DNA of 64,000 bases from Deltaproteobacteria bacterium. Its GTDB lineage: Bacteria; Myxococcota_A; Polyangia; JAAYKL01. The stretch spans positions 1 to 64,000 of the forward strand of contig JAUVDV010000005.1 in the NCBI GenBank assembly GCA_030595125.1, in the 5' to 3' direction. Positions 24,423 through 32,867 of the stretch are shown here, piece by piece. Made by a program: the position numbers and the translations under genes. The notes below the pieces were generated by a model, which saw nothing but the letters and a program-made list of their open reading frames with translations, ran no database searches and was not told the DNA's origin. Each line of letters starts with the position of its first letter. The stretch's first letter is position 1.

Positions 24423-25823
24423 TCAGCTGTTCTCACGCAGCTTCATCACCCACGCCTGCCAATCCTCCTGAAACTGCGCGATGTCGTCGATCTGAAGGAG
24501 CTTCATCAGGGTGTCAATCCCGGTGGGGTCGTCGTGGCGGTTTTCGTAGAAGGCGTGGTAGTAGTCGACCAGCAATCCCTTCTCCTGCAGGTAGTAGCAG
24601 AGGTAGCGCGACTGTGCGTAGTTGCTGCCGGGATCTTCGCCGTAGAACTGGTCCTCCGTCTGGGAGAAGAGCCACTCGAACGCGGGAAGACGATCGGTGA
24701 TGATCGCTGTTTTGAGGTAGGGCAGGCGCCAGTTGACGAGGCCGCGAATGTGACCGTTCACCGCCGCAGGATACTCGTAGAGTGACGCCAGCCCCTCGTC
24801 GAACCAGGCCGGACATTGCGGAAAATTGGAGTGGATGAACGGGTGGACGATCTCGTGAACCAGCGTGCCGCCGCCGGTGGAGATGTTCATTACCAGGGCC
24901 TTGTGCCGGTTGGAGTAGTAGCCGTATGGGGTATCCGGGGAATGTCCGAAGATGGTTTGCGTGTGGTGCCTGTAACTGACGTCGTCCTTGAACAGCCAGA
25001 TGTTGATGATATCTTCCGGATTTTTGACGAAGAAATCTTTCTTGAGCAGCTCCACCGCCCGTCTTACGAGCCCCGTGGAATGACCGGTCACCTCCACCTG
25101 GTGGGCGTCGCCTATCACGACGAACGGTTTCTCCACGACAACCGTGAAACCATCGGGGATGGTCTCTTTGAGCTTCAATACGTGCTGAGCGAAGTCTGCG
25201 CCGGTGAGCCCGTCCGAGGCGTCGCCGTAATCCAGGTCCTCCGCGTCCAGGCGCATCCGGATCACCCCCCACTGAAACTGACCCTGCAGCGCCCACAGCT
25301 CCATGAACTCGTCCCTGGGCATTCGCAGGTACGATCCCTCCGGCTCGGAGGACTCGTGATAAATCACCGCATCTTCCCGGGCGTCATATCCCAGCACGAG
25401 TCGGAAGTGCTCGTCGTCGTCTTCTTTCGAGAAGTGCATGCACACGATAGAAGGGATCTTGTTGACCAGATCGCGGTGGAGTGCGGAGAACTGTTCCTCG
25501 AGCTCCGCCTCGTTTTCGAGGGGACTCCATACGTTGCCCACGTTGAAACCGATCTCTTCGAGGGCGGCCGCCAGCTCGGCCGCGTGGGCTCCCCGCCCCT
25601 CGGAGGGGTTGGCCCCGGAACGATCGAAAACGTAGTCCTGGTCCATGTTCTCGCCGAGCTTGCGCAAGAACATCTCCGCGCTCGCCTCCCCGCAGAAGTC
25701 GGGTTTCTGCAGTACGTGTGGGACGCCCTGGAACAGGACGCTTCGATATTTTGGGATGGTGTCCTGGGCCTGGGTGGTGATCACCACGGTCAAGATGGCG
25801 AGCTGCAGTAGCTTTTTATGCAT
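24423..25823 (-). CDS. Secreted protein with C39-like cysteine-peptidase and HEXXH metallopeptidase domains
   Basis: A 466-residue exported protein with a cleavable signal peptide (hydrophobic to about residue 18). The N-terminal half resembles C39/papain-like peptidases: Cys44 in QKPDFCGEASAEM as nucleophile and His139 in EHFRLVLGYD as base, followed by AVIYHESSEP. The C-terminal half is a gluzincin-type metallopeptidase: GGTLVHEIVHPFIHSNFP supplies zinc ligands His323/His327 and catalytic Glu324, and PAWFDEGLASLYE supplies the third ligand Glu343. Both catalytic sets look complete. Combining two unrelated protease classes in one chain is unusual. It converges on trpB with 5 bases between the genes; no partner gene is evident. 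Confidence 0.8.
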   Translation of the reverse strand: MHKKLLQLAILTVVITTQAQDTIPKYRSVLFQGVPHVLQKPDFCGEASAEMFLRKLGENMDQDYVFDRSGANPSEGRGAHAAELAAALEEIGFNVGNVWSPLENEAELEEQFSALHRDLVNKIPSIVCMHFSKEDDDEHFRLVLGYDAREDAVIYHESSEPEGSYLRMPRDEFMELWALQGQFQWGVIRMRLDAEDLDYGDASDGLTGADFAQHVLKLKETIPDGFTVVVEKPFVVIGDAHQVEVTGHSTGLVRRAVELLKKDFFVKNPEDIINIWLFKDDVSYRHHTQTIFGHSPDTPYGYYSNRHKALVMNISTGGGTLVHEIVHPFIHSNFPQCPAWFDEGLASLYEYPAAVNGHIRGLVNWRLPYLKTAIITDRLPAFEWLFSQTEDQFYGEDPGSNYAQSRYLCYYLQEKGLLVDYYHAFYENRHDDPTGIDTLMKLLQIDDIAQFQEDWQAWVMKLRENS

Positions 25824-25941
25824 CGCGCTCTTCCTGTGGGCTTCCGTTTTTCCAGACCATTAATTGTTTGACTCTAATAGAAACGAATAAGTTCCTTCAT
25901 TGATCTAAAAAATGTGTAAATTAATTGTAAAAGTAATGAGA

Positions 25942-25987
25942 AACCCCATCCCGGCCTTCCCCTGCGAGGGGAAGGGGAAGATGATGG
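25942..25987. repeat. Palindromic intergenic repeat (REP-like), copy 1
   Basis: A ~46-base unit containing a perfect 9-bp stem (25955-25963 with 25967-25975) around a GCG loop. A second copy in opposite orientation lies at 54455-54502 and shares both flanks and stem, differing mainly in the loop. It sits between genes, just before the fibro-slime lipoprotein. Confidence 0.75.
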
Positions 25988-26015
25988 CGGCCTCTTTAAC
26001 AAGGGAGGGACAATC

Positions 26016-26825
26016 ATGTGGAAAAACGCGCTAGCTGTGATCGTGTTGGTTTTCTTCGCAACCGCGTGCGGTAACGATGCCGCTCCGGTTATATCGGACG
26101 GCGGCACCGCCGATACGGACACGGACACCGACACAGACGCGGATGGAGACACAGACGCGGACTCTGACACCGATGCCGACACTGACACGGATTCGGACGG
26201 CGGCGTCAATCCCGGTGAGCTCATCGGGACGATTCGCGACTTTCACGACACGCACCCGGATTTCGAGGCGGAGCTGGGCGCGGAGACCGGCATTGTCGAG
26301 GATGTGTTGGGGAGTGACGGCAAGCCCGTGTACGCGGGAGGAGCCGGCACCGTCACCACACACGGGGAGGCCGCGTTCGACCAGTGGTACAACGACACGG
26401 TGGACGTGAACATGTCAACGCAGTGGACCATCCAGCTCGTGGAGGGCACGGACGGGGTGTGGGTGTTCGACGACCAGGAGTTCTTCCCCATCGACGGGAT
26501 GCTCTTCGGAGAGGAGGGTAATCCGCACAACTATCACTTCACCTACGAGCTTCACACGCAGTTCACCTACAATGGCGGTGAGGTCTTCCGCTTTACGGGC
26601 GACGACGATCTGTGGGTGTTCATCAACAACCGCCTGGCCATCGATCTCGGCGGGGTTCACGGTCAGCTCACGCAGGAAGCGGATCTCGACGACCAGGCCG
26701 CGGATCTGGGTATTTCAACAGGAAACGTTTACACCCTGGATTTCTTCTTCGCCGAGCGCCACCTTGTCGAGTCCCATTTCAGGATCGACACCACGATAAG
26801 CGACCTGGCCCCCCCCATCGATTAG
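26016..26825 (+). CDS. Fibro-slime domain lipoprotein
   Basis: A 269-residue lipoprotein (lipobox FFATAC, Cys18). An Asp-Thr linker covers about residues 33-61. The rest fits the fibro-slime domain: GTIRDFHDTHPDFEAELG near its start, then the PA14-like core with EVFRFTGDDDLWVFINNRLA followed by IDLGGVHG and the closing LDFFFAERH. Fibro-slime domains occur in large surface proteins of Myxococcota and Fibrobacterota and are thought to bind carbohydrate or calcium; the acidic GDDD loop would be the metal site. GGGAGGGAC precedes the ATG. The gene stands alone between a palindromic repeat and bioB. Confidence 0.88.
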   Translation: MWKNALAVIVLVFFATACGNDAAPVISDGGTADTDTDTDTDADGDTDADSDTDADTDTDSDGGVNPGELIGTIRDFHDTHPDFEAELGAETGIVEDVLGSDGKPVYAGGAGTVTTHGEAAFDQWYNDTVDVNMSTQWTIQLVEGTDGVWVFDDQEFFPIDGMLFGEEGNPHNYHFTYELHTQFTYNGGEVFRFTGDDDLWVFINNRLAIDLGGVHGQLTQEADLDDQAADLGISTGNVYTLDFFFAERHLVESHFRIDTTISDLAPPID

Positions 26826-26910
26826 ACCGCAGCGGATCCTTCTTCGTGGCAGAGTCTACGGAAATAGAGTATCTTTTGCATCGAACGCCGAACCGCTTGA
26901 GGGGTTTTGA

Positions 26911-27894
26911 ATGACCGGTCTGTTTGCAAAGGACGCTCGGGGGATACTCGATCTGGACGGGACACTCCTGTTCAACGCCATGGCCGAGGCGAATCGGTTG
27001 CGAGAACTGCGACACGGGCAATCGATCAACCTGTGCTGGATAGTCAACGCCAAGAGCGGCGGGTGCGATCAGAACTGCAATTTCTGTTCTCAATCCACTC
27101 AATCCACGGCCGATATCTCCGAGTACGACCTCATCGGCGCGGACGAGATCGTCGCGGCTGCCGAGGAGGCATCCAGGAACGGGGCGGTGAGGTTCAGCAT
27201 CGTCACATCGGGCGGGGCAGTGGAAGAAGGGCGCGAACTCGCCACGATACTGGAATCCGTGGGTCGCATCGCGGACGAAACGGCTTTAAACGTCTGCGTG
27301 TCCCTGGGCTGCGTCGATCGTTACGTGCTTGCCGCCCTGCGCAAGGCGGGAGTCAAGCGTTATCATCACAATATGGAAACGGCGGAGTCCTACTGGTCCA
27401 GGGTGTGCACCACCCGCACGTACGAGGAGTCCCGCCGGGTCATTCGGGAGGCCCAGGAAGAGGGGTTGGAAGTTTGCAGCGGGGGTATTTTCGGAATGGG
27501 TGAAAGCCTGGACCAGCGCATCGAGCTCCTCGATGAGGTCAAGAGCCTCGGGGTCGAGTCAGTGGCCATCAACTTTTTTGTTCCAATCCCCGGGACGCCG
27601 TTCGCCGAGATACAACCCATCGCGCCCCTGGAGTGTCTGAAGATTGTGATTGCGGCCCGGATGATGATGCCCAGGCGGGATATCCGTGTATGCGGAGGGC
27701 GTGAGAAAAACGTCCGGGACCTGCAGTCCATGCTGGTTACTTCGGGTGTGTCCGGGTTGATGATCGGCGGATATCTGACTACCCCGGGGCGTTCCGCGCA
27801 AGAAGATCTGGCCATGATTCGTGATCTGGGGCTCACCCCGGACACCATTCCCCAGGGCAGAACTACAATTACTATGAATCCCGACAGGCGATGA
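26911..27894 (+). CDS. bioB: Biotin synthase, variant auxiliary-cluster site
   Basis: A 327-residue radical-SAM enzyme inserting sulphur into dethiobiotin. The SAM-binding [4Fe-4S] site is GGCDQNCNFC (Cys52/56/59) after NAKSG. Aligned by eye to the well-known E. coli enzyme, the second and third auxiliary-cluster Cys are kept (LNVCVSLG, Cys129; EVCSGG, Cys189) and the Arg ligand lies in CGGRE (Arg264). The first auxiliary Cys position is Ser96 in RFSIVTSG. That pattern suggests an auxiliary cluster other than the classical [2Fe-2S], as in biotin synthases of strict anaerobes. The ATG follows TTGAGGGG. It overlaps the ThiF-like gene by ATGA; other biotin genes are absent. Confidence 0.88.
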   Translation: MTGLFAKDARGILDLDGTLLFNAMAEANRLRELRHGQSINLCWIVNAKSGGCDQNCNFCSQSTQSTADISEYDLIGADEIVAAAEEASRNGAVRFSIVTSGGAVEEGRELATILESVGRIADETALNVCVSLGCVDRYVLAALRKAGVKRYHHNMETAESYWSRVCTTRTYEESRRVIREAQEEGLEVCSGGIFGMGESLDQRIELLDEVKSLGVESVAINFFVPIPGTPFAEIQPIAPLECLKIVIAARMMMPRRDIRVCGGREKNVRDLQSMLVTSGVSGLMIGGYLTTPGRSAQEDLAMIRDLGLTPDTIPQGRTTITMNPDRR

Positions 27895-28622
27895 CGGAGA
27901 GCAGATACAATCGCCAGGAGCTGGTCAGGGGCGTCGGGGTCGACGGGCAGCGGCGCCTGCGGGAGGCAAGGGTTGCCGTTGTGGGAGTGGGCGCGCTCGG
28001 TTGCGCCATCAGTGACCAGATCGTCCGGGGCGGGGTGGGCTATCTGAGGCTCATCGATCCGGATATTCCGGAGATCTCCAACCTCCAGCGCCAGGTGCTC
28101 ATAGACGAGCGCGATGTGGAGCAACACACTCCCAAGGCCCGCGCAGCCGCAGCGAAACTCGTTGTAGCGAACAGCGAGGTGGAGATCGAGGCTCACGTGG
28201 ATCTTCTCGACGAGGAGAACGCTGCGTCCCTGCTCGACGGCGTGGATCTCGTGCTCGACGGAACCGACAACTTTTCGGCTCGCTACCTGATCAACCGTAC
28301 CTGTCGACAGGCGGGCATACCGTGGATCTTCGGCGGTGTTCTGGGATCTTCCGGGATGTCCTTTCCTGTGCTCACGAACGGGCCTTGCCTTCACTGTGCG
28401 CTGGGACCGCAGCCGCCTGTGGGCAAGACGCCTACCACTGCGCAGATGGGGGTGCTGTGCTCCATTGTGGCGACCATCGCGTCCCTGGAGGTGGTTCGCG
28501 CGCTCAAGTTGCTATGCGGTCACGAGATTTTACCGGAGCTGGCAGTGGTGGATCTCTGGAACGAGACCATGCGCACGGTCGCCGTGGATCGCGATCCCCG
28601 GTGCCCCGTATGTGCGAAGTAG
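27891..28622 (+). CDS. ThiF/MoeB/HesA-family E1-like adenylyltransferase
   Basis: A 243-residue E1-like enzyme that would adenylate the C-terminus of a ubiquitin-like sulphur carrier (ThiS or MoaD type). Visible motifs are YNRQELVRGVG, the nucleotide loop VVGVGALGC, DPDIPEISNLQRQVL (Asp and Arg contacting ATP), DGTDNFSARYLIN and the zinc-binding pairs CLHC and CPVC. Length equals simple ThiF/MoeB proteins with no rhodanese domain. The ATG overlaps the bioB stop, so it is translationally coupled to a sulphur-inserting enzyme. No ThiS/MoaD-like gene is visible, so thiamin, molybdopterin or a biotin-linked role cannot be told apart. Confidence 0.88.
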   Translation: MTESRYNRQELVRGVGVDGQRRLREARVAVVGVGALGCAISDQIVRGGVGYLRLIDPDIPEISNLQRQVLIDERDVEQHTPKARAAAAKLVVANSEVEIEAHVDLLDEENAASLLDGVDLVLDGTDNFSARYLINRTCRQAGIPWIFGGVLGSSGMSFPVLTNGPCLHCALGPQPPVGKTPTTAQMGVLCSIVATIASLEVVRALKLLCGHEILPELAVVDLWNETMRTVAVDRDPRCPVCAK

Positions 28623-28628
28623 CCGCCC

Positions 28629-29630
28629 CTATTTTTTCTTGCGTTTGACCTTGCGCACTTCGGGCTTCGCTGGTTCGGTTTCGGTCGGCGGCGCGGCGCC
28701 TTCACCCAGAAACATGGCGCCCTCAGGGTCTGTCTTTGCCCGTCTGGAAAGAAAATACCAGGCCACGGCGGCTGCCGCGAAGGTGAGGATGCCCACAATC
28801 TGGGACGTGGAGAGGATCCATATTCCCCCGCGTTGCGTGTCGCCCCGGATGATCTCCATGAGGGCGCGGGTTACACCGTAGTACGCCATGAAGATCAGAA
28901 ATATCTGACCCCGGAACCGTGTCCTGCGCCGGGCGATCATGAGTATGGCGAAGGCTATCCAGCCGTTGGCCACCGCCATGAGCTGGGTCGGATAGACCAG
29001 GGCGGAGTATTCGGCGCCGGCTGATATCAGGTGGTCGTGGACGTGGTGCTGGAAAGCGGGAGATCCATCGATGGAAGCCAGAGAGCCGGTGAGCCCATCC
29101 GAGACCTTTTCGCGCATGCCGGCAAAATGGATGTCCCAGTTGGGAAATCGCAGACCGACGGCTTTGATCCACCCGGGGGCGTCCGAAGGTATGGGTTTGC
29201 CGTAGTCGCAGCCGTAGAGGAAGCAGCCGATTCTGGTGATGCCCAGGCCCGTGGCCAGGGTTGGAACCACCACGTCCGCCCAGGGTAGAAGCCGGATCTT
29301 TACCCTGCGCAGGTAGAGCCAGGATCCCACAAACCCTCCCAGGAATCCGCCGTATGCCACCAGCCCGCCCTTGCGCACGTTGATCAGATCAATCAACCCG
29401 CCGGATGTGAACTCGTGCAAGTTGGTTGCGATGTACAGAAGTCGCGCTCCGATCATCGCCGCCACCGCTGTCCAGACGTAGCAGGAGGCCATCTTGTCTC
29501 CCGGCAGGCCGTCGGCGCCCCCGAGCCTCATCACCAGGTACCAGCCCACCACCAGGGACAGGCCGAGCATCACCCCGTACGAGTAAATTGGCAGATCTAT
29601 AAACGGAATCGTGAACAGAATGGGATACAT
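28629..29630 (-). CDS. lgt: Prolipoprotein diacylglyceryl transferase
   Basis: A 333-residue inner-membrane enzyme with about seven hydrophobic segments. It transfers diacylglycerol from phosphatidylglycerol to the lipobox Cys of prolipoproteins. The signature segment reads GITRIGCFLYGCDYGKP, a variant of the family's GRIGNF.NGE..G seen in many related bacteria, with the essential Arg kept; YSYGVMLGLSL near the start and KGGLVAYGGFLGG (the conserved HGG-like region) also fit. A Lys-rich cytoplasmic tail of about 40 residues follows the last helix. It is the enzyme needed to mature the many lipoproteins in this window. It converges on the thiF-like gene. Confidence 0.93.
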   Translation of the reverse strand: MYPILFTIPFIDLPIYSYGVMLGLSLVVGWYLVMRLGGADGLPGDKMASCYVWTAVAAMIGARLLYIATNLHEFTSGGLIDLINVRKGGLVAYGGFLGGFVGSWLYLRRVKIRLLPWADVVVPTLATGLGITRIGCFLYGCDYGKPIPSDAPGWIKAVGLRFPNWDIHFAGMREKVSDGLTGSLASIDGSPAFQHHVHDHLISAGAEYSALVYPTQLMAVANGWIAFAILMIARRRTRFRGQIFLIFMAYYGVTRALMEIIRGDTQRGGIWILSTSQIVGILTFAAAAVAWYFLSRRAKTDPEGAMFLGEGAAPPTETEPAKPEVRKVKRKKK

Positions 29631-29722
29631 GCTCGAACCGTATTACCGGAGGAAGGGATGTGCAACCGAACCTTGAATGAATATTGTTCCGGCTGGTAAC
29701 GTAGAACTCACGGAGGTGATTC

Positions 29723-31132
29723 ATGTCCAGACTGATTTTACTGATGGGGGTTGTGGTTTTGTTTGCAGCGCCGGGTTGTAGCGGGGAGGGCAGTTCTACT
29801 GTCGAGGGTGAGATCGGACCGCAAGGGGAAATCGGGCCGCAAGGAGTGGAAGGGCCCGCCGGACCGCAAGGGGAAATCGGGCCACAGGGAGTGGAAGGGC
29901 CTGCCGGATCGGAGGGGCCTGCCGGTGCTTCCGGAGTAGACGGAGCGGACGGCTTGCCTGGCCCCCAGGGGATTCAGGGTGTTCCCGGAACAGCCGGAGT
30001 GGACGGAGTAAACGGAGTAGACGGGGTTGACGGAGTGAACGGTCTTGGCCTCGTGTGGCTCGGGACCTTTGCGGCTCCTCCGGGGGCGCCTTCGGAAAAC
30101 GACGCTTATTACAATTCGACTGATGGCATCGCGTATGTTTTTGATAGCGTCACCTGGCAAATCCTGGCCAAAGATGGATTGGACGGATTGGACGGAGTGG
30201 ACGGAGTCCAGGGACCGCAGGGGATTCAGGGTGTTCCTGGAACTGCCGGAGTAGACGGCGCCGACGGGGCAGACGGGTCCGACGGCTTGCCGGGGCCACA
30301 GGGGGCTGCGGGGCCGGCCGGGCCTCCTGGGAGCGTGTGGGGCGAGCCAGCCGCCGTCTTCGCCGGGTTTACCACTGGATTGTACGACGGAAATCAAAGC
30401 GGTCATTCAGGTATGAACGCTGTCTGCGACTCGGAGTTCGTCGGCAGTCATTTGTGTCACGTGTCGGAGTACCTCCTTTGCAACTCGGCCACCCCGGCGC
30501 CCGCGCTGGGCGCGTGGGTTGCCGACAGTTGCGGGGTGTCGGGCTTTGGAACGGAGACTACCTTGATAGGCAATCACCTGGCGGGCAAGAGCATCTCCGT
30601 ATCCACCTACCGGAATTGTTACAATTGGACCATCAACGACGCCACCTACACTGGTAATGCAATCACCACTGAGCGGACCACGTACACCGGCAAGAACTGC
30701 GATGTTCCGAGACCTCTGGCGTGCTGTAGCACACCTTATCGGGAGGTCTTTTCAGGCTTCACGAGCACATCGTACACAGGCGACATGGGCGGGCAAGCGG
30801 GAGTACATTTCCTTTGCGGGCTCGATTTTCCCGGGAGTCACATGTGCCACATGGCGGAATACTATCGGGCAAATACAACCAATTTGCCGCCGGCCGACGG
30901 CGCCTGGATCGACAAGAGCGCCGGCTTCAAGATGGGCGCGGGCGGCACCTTCACCACCACCGTCTGCGCCAGCTCCGAGCTGGGACGCTCCATTGCATGC
31001 AGTACCTACAATAACTGCTATAACTGGACCACCAGCGACAACACCTACAGTGGCAACACGGTGACAGAGTTGAATGTCACCTACACCGGCAAGAACTGCG
31101 ACACCCCGCGCCCCATCGCCTGCTGCGAGTAG
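29723..31132 (+). CDS. Collagen-like lipoprotein with duplicated Cys-rich head
   Basis: A 469-residue lipoprotein (lipobox FAAPGC, Cys19). Two Gly-X-Y blocks (about residues 31-106 and 151-203: GPQG, GPAG, GVDG, GLPG units) are separated by a ~45-residue globular insert (LVWLGTFAAPPGAPSEN) like those in phage-tail/collagen proteins. The C-terminal half is two copies of a ~115-residue Cys-rich domain, each with FSGFT...Y.G, GSH.CH.(S/A)EY, CYNWT and a PRP(L/I)ACC end, resembling DUF1554-type lectin-like heads. Gly-X-Y repeats should trimerise into a rod, presenting the heads outward. ACGGAGGTGATTC before the ATG is an excellent ribosome-binding site. Ligand unknown. Confidence 0.88.
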   Translation: MSRLILLMGVVVLFAAPGCSGEGSSTVEGEIGPQGEIGPQGVEGPAGPQGEIGPQGVEGPAGSEGPAGASGVDGADGLPGPQGIQGVPGTAGVDGVNGVDGVDGVNGLGLVWLGTFAAPPGAPSENDAYYNSTDGIAYVFDSVTWQILAKDGLDGLDGVDGVQGPQGIQGVPGTAGVDGADGADGSDGLPGPQGAAGPAGPPGSVWGEPAAVFAGFTTGLYDGNQSGHSGMNAVCDSEFVGSHLCHVSEYLLCNSATPAPALGAWVADSCGVSGFGTETTLIGNHLAGKSISVSTYRNCYNWTINDATYTGNAITTERTTYTGKNCDVPRPLACCSTPYREVFSGFTSTSYTGDMGGQAGVHFLCGLDFPGSHMCHMAEYYRANTTNLPPADGAWIDKSAGFKMGAGGTFTTTVCASSELGRSIACSTYNNCYNWTTSDNTYSGNTVTELNVTYTGKNCDTPRPIACCE

Positions 31133-31238
31133 AGGTATTGGGGTCGCAAACAGTTGGCTATCAAGACGTTTTCTTATCCCCCTCTTCCTTGTCATTTTCG
31201 GGATTTCATCGTCTACTTTCGCAAGGAGGCCGGCTTTC

Positions 31239-32867
31239 ATGCCGCCGAAAAAGAAGATGTCAAAGAGTTTTCACGAGCTGTCGCACTGGATACTGCTCTG
31301 CGCCAACCGGGGGCGTCCCAATATCGATTTTCTCATCGAGATCGCCGGGGAGTTGATCTCATTTCTGGAATGCGACTCTCTTGAAATATGGCTGAATGAG
31401 GGGAGCAGGTGCTCTCGCTGGGGCGGTACGCGAAAACCCAGGCGCCTCTATCGGATGACTGATGTTTCGACTTCTGTGCTTCAGTCGATTCTGGAGGGCG
31501 GGATTGTCTGGACCAATGACGCCGGAAATACTGCGGCTGGTCAATTGGAAAAAGCTCGAACCATGATGCCTGATGATGAGTGTTCGAATGGTCAGTTCCT
31601 GTCCCTGGCGTGTTTCCCTACGACGATCGGTGATGATGACACCGGTTTGATGGTCATAAAGAACAAACAGCGGGATTTTTTTCGCGAAGAAACGCTCACC
31701 CTGTATGAGGATCTGGCCCAGATCCTGGCCATCGCTGTGACCTTTCAGCGAGTGCGCCTCGCGCAAAGAGAGCGAGTCAAAGAGTTGACTTGTCTTTACA
31801 AGATCGGCAAGGCGAGCTCTGCGCCCGGTGATGGAATCGATATTATCCTGCAGCGTATCGCGGACTGCCTTCCCCCCGCCTGGCAATATCCCGAGCTTAC
31901 CTGGGCGAGGATAGTTATCGACGGCAAGACCTACTCGACAAAGGAAAATGGAAAGAAAAGACATTCAATGCGGACCGATGTTCTCGTGGGGGGGAAGCGG
32001 CGCGGTGTCATCGAGGTGATATACGCGGAAGAAAAACCCGATATCGATGAAGGACCTTTCTTGCAAGAGGAACGGAAACTGATCGATCTGATAGGGCGGG
32101 AAGTGGCGATAGCTATCGAGCAAAAGGAAGCCGAGGCCGACCGCTCCAGACTTCAAGAACAGCTCCGACATGCGGATCGCCTGGCCACCATCGGTCAACT
32201 TGCGGCCGGCGTAGCCCATGAGCTGAACGAGCCCCTCGGAAGCAGCCTCGGCTTTGCTCAGCTGGCTCGCAAGCACCCGGATCTTCCCGCGCAGGTCGAC
32301 GAGGATCTTCAGAGAATTGAAGCTTCTTCCCTGCACGCGCGCGAGGTTATTCGCAAGCTCATGCTGTTCGCCAGGCAGGCGCCGCCTGCCAAGACACGCG
32401 TCAACCTGAACCGAGTAGTCGAAGACGGTATCTTCTTTTTGGAAGCGCGTTGCGCCAAGATGGACATCAAGCTGGAATGTCTCCTCGCCCCGGATCTGCC
32501 CGAAATCGTGGCCGACCCGGCGCAGATAAACCAGGTGTTGATCAACCTTGTGGTCAACTCGATCCAGGCCATGCCCGATGGCGGCGAGCTGACGATAAGA
32601 ACAGCGAAAACCGGCGAGGATATCTCTCTTTTCATTTCCGATACCGGCATCGGGATGTCCAGGGACGTTATGCAAAAGATATTCGATCCGTTTTTCACCA
32701 CAAAGGACATAGGAGAAGGCACCGGACTCGGCCTGGCTGTTGTCCATGGGATCGTAATTTCTCACGGTGGTCTAATAAAATTCGACAGCGAGATCGGACA
32801 TGGTACGAAGTGTGAAGTAAAGCTCCCAATAACGGACCCAAATAATGACGCAGAAGAAATCAAATAA
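31239..32867 (+). CDS. Soluble sensor histidine kinase with two GAF-like modules
   Basis: A 542-residue cytoplasmic kinase without membrane segments. The ATG at 31239 follows AAGGAGG; longer frames overlap the preceding lipoprotein gene. Residues ~25-170 and ~177-297 are GAF-like modules. The dimerisation domain has the phospho-accepting His327 in LAAGVAHELNEPLG, followed by the ATPase domain: N-box LVVNSIQAMPDGG, SDTGIGM, FDPFFTTKDIGEGTGLGLA. This is an NtrB-like class of kinase. The next gene, an NtrC-type regulator, begins 23 bases before its stop, so the pair should act together. The second GAF-like module is closely mirrored at the N-terminus of the protein at 42040. Confidence 0.93.
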   Translation: MPPKKKMSKSFHELSHWILLCANRGRPNIDFLIEIAGELISFLECDSLEIWLNEGSRCSRWGGTRKPRRLYRMTDVSTSVLQSILEGGIVWTNDAGNTAAGQLEKARTMMPDDECSNGQFLSLACFPTTIGDDDTGLMVIKNKQRDFFREETLTLYEDLAQILAIAVTFQRVRLAQRERVKELTCLYKIGKASSAPGDGIDIILQRIADCLPPAWQYPELTWARIVIDGKTYSTKENGKKRHSMRTDVLVGGKRRGVIEVIYAEEKPDIDEGPFLQEERKLIDLIGREVAIAIEQKEAEADRSRLQEQLRHADRLATIGQLAAGVAHELNEPLGSSLGFAQLARKHPDLPAQVDEDLQRIEASSLHAREVIRKLMLFARQAPPAKTRVNLNRVVEDGIFFLEARCAKMDIKLECLLAPDLPEIVADPAQINQVLINLVVNSIQAMPDGGELTIRTAKTGEDISLFISDTGIGMSRDVMQKIFDPFFTTKDIGEGTGLGLAVVHGIVISHGGLIKFDSEIGHGTKCEVKLPITDPNNDAEEIK

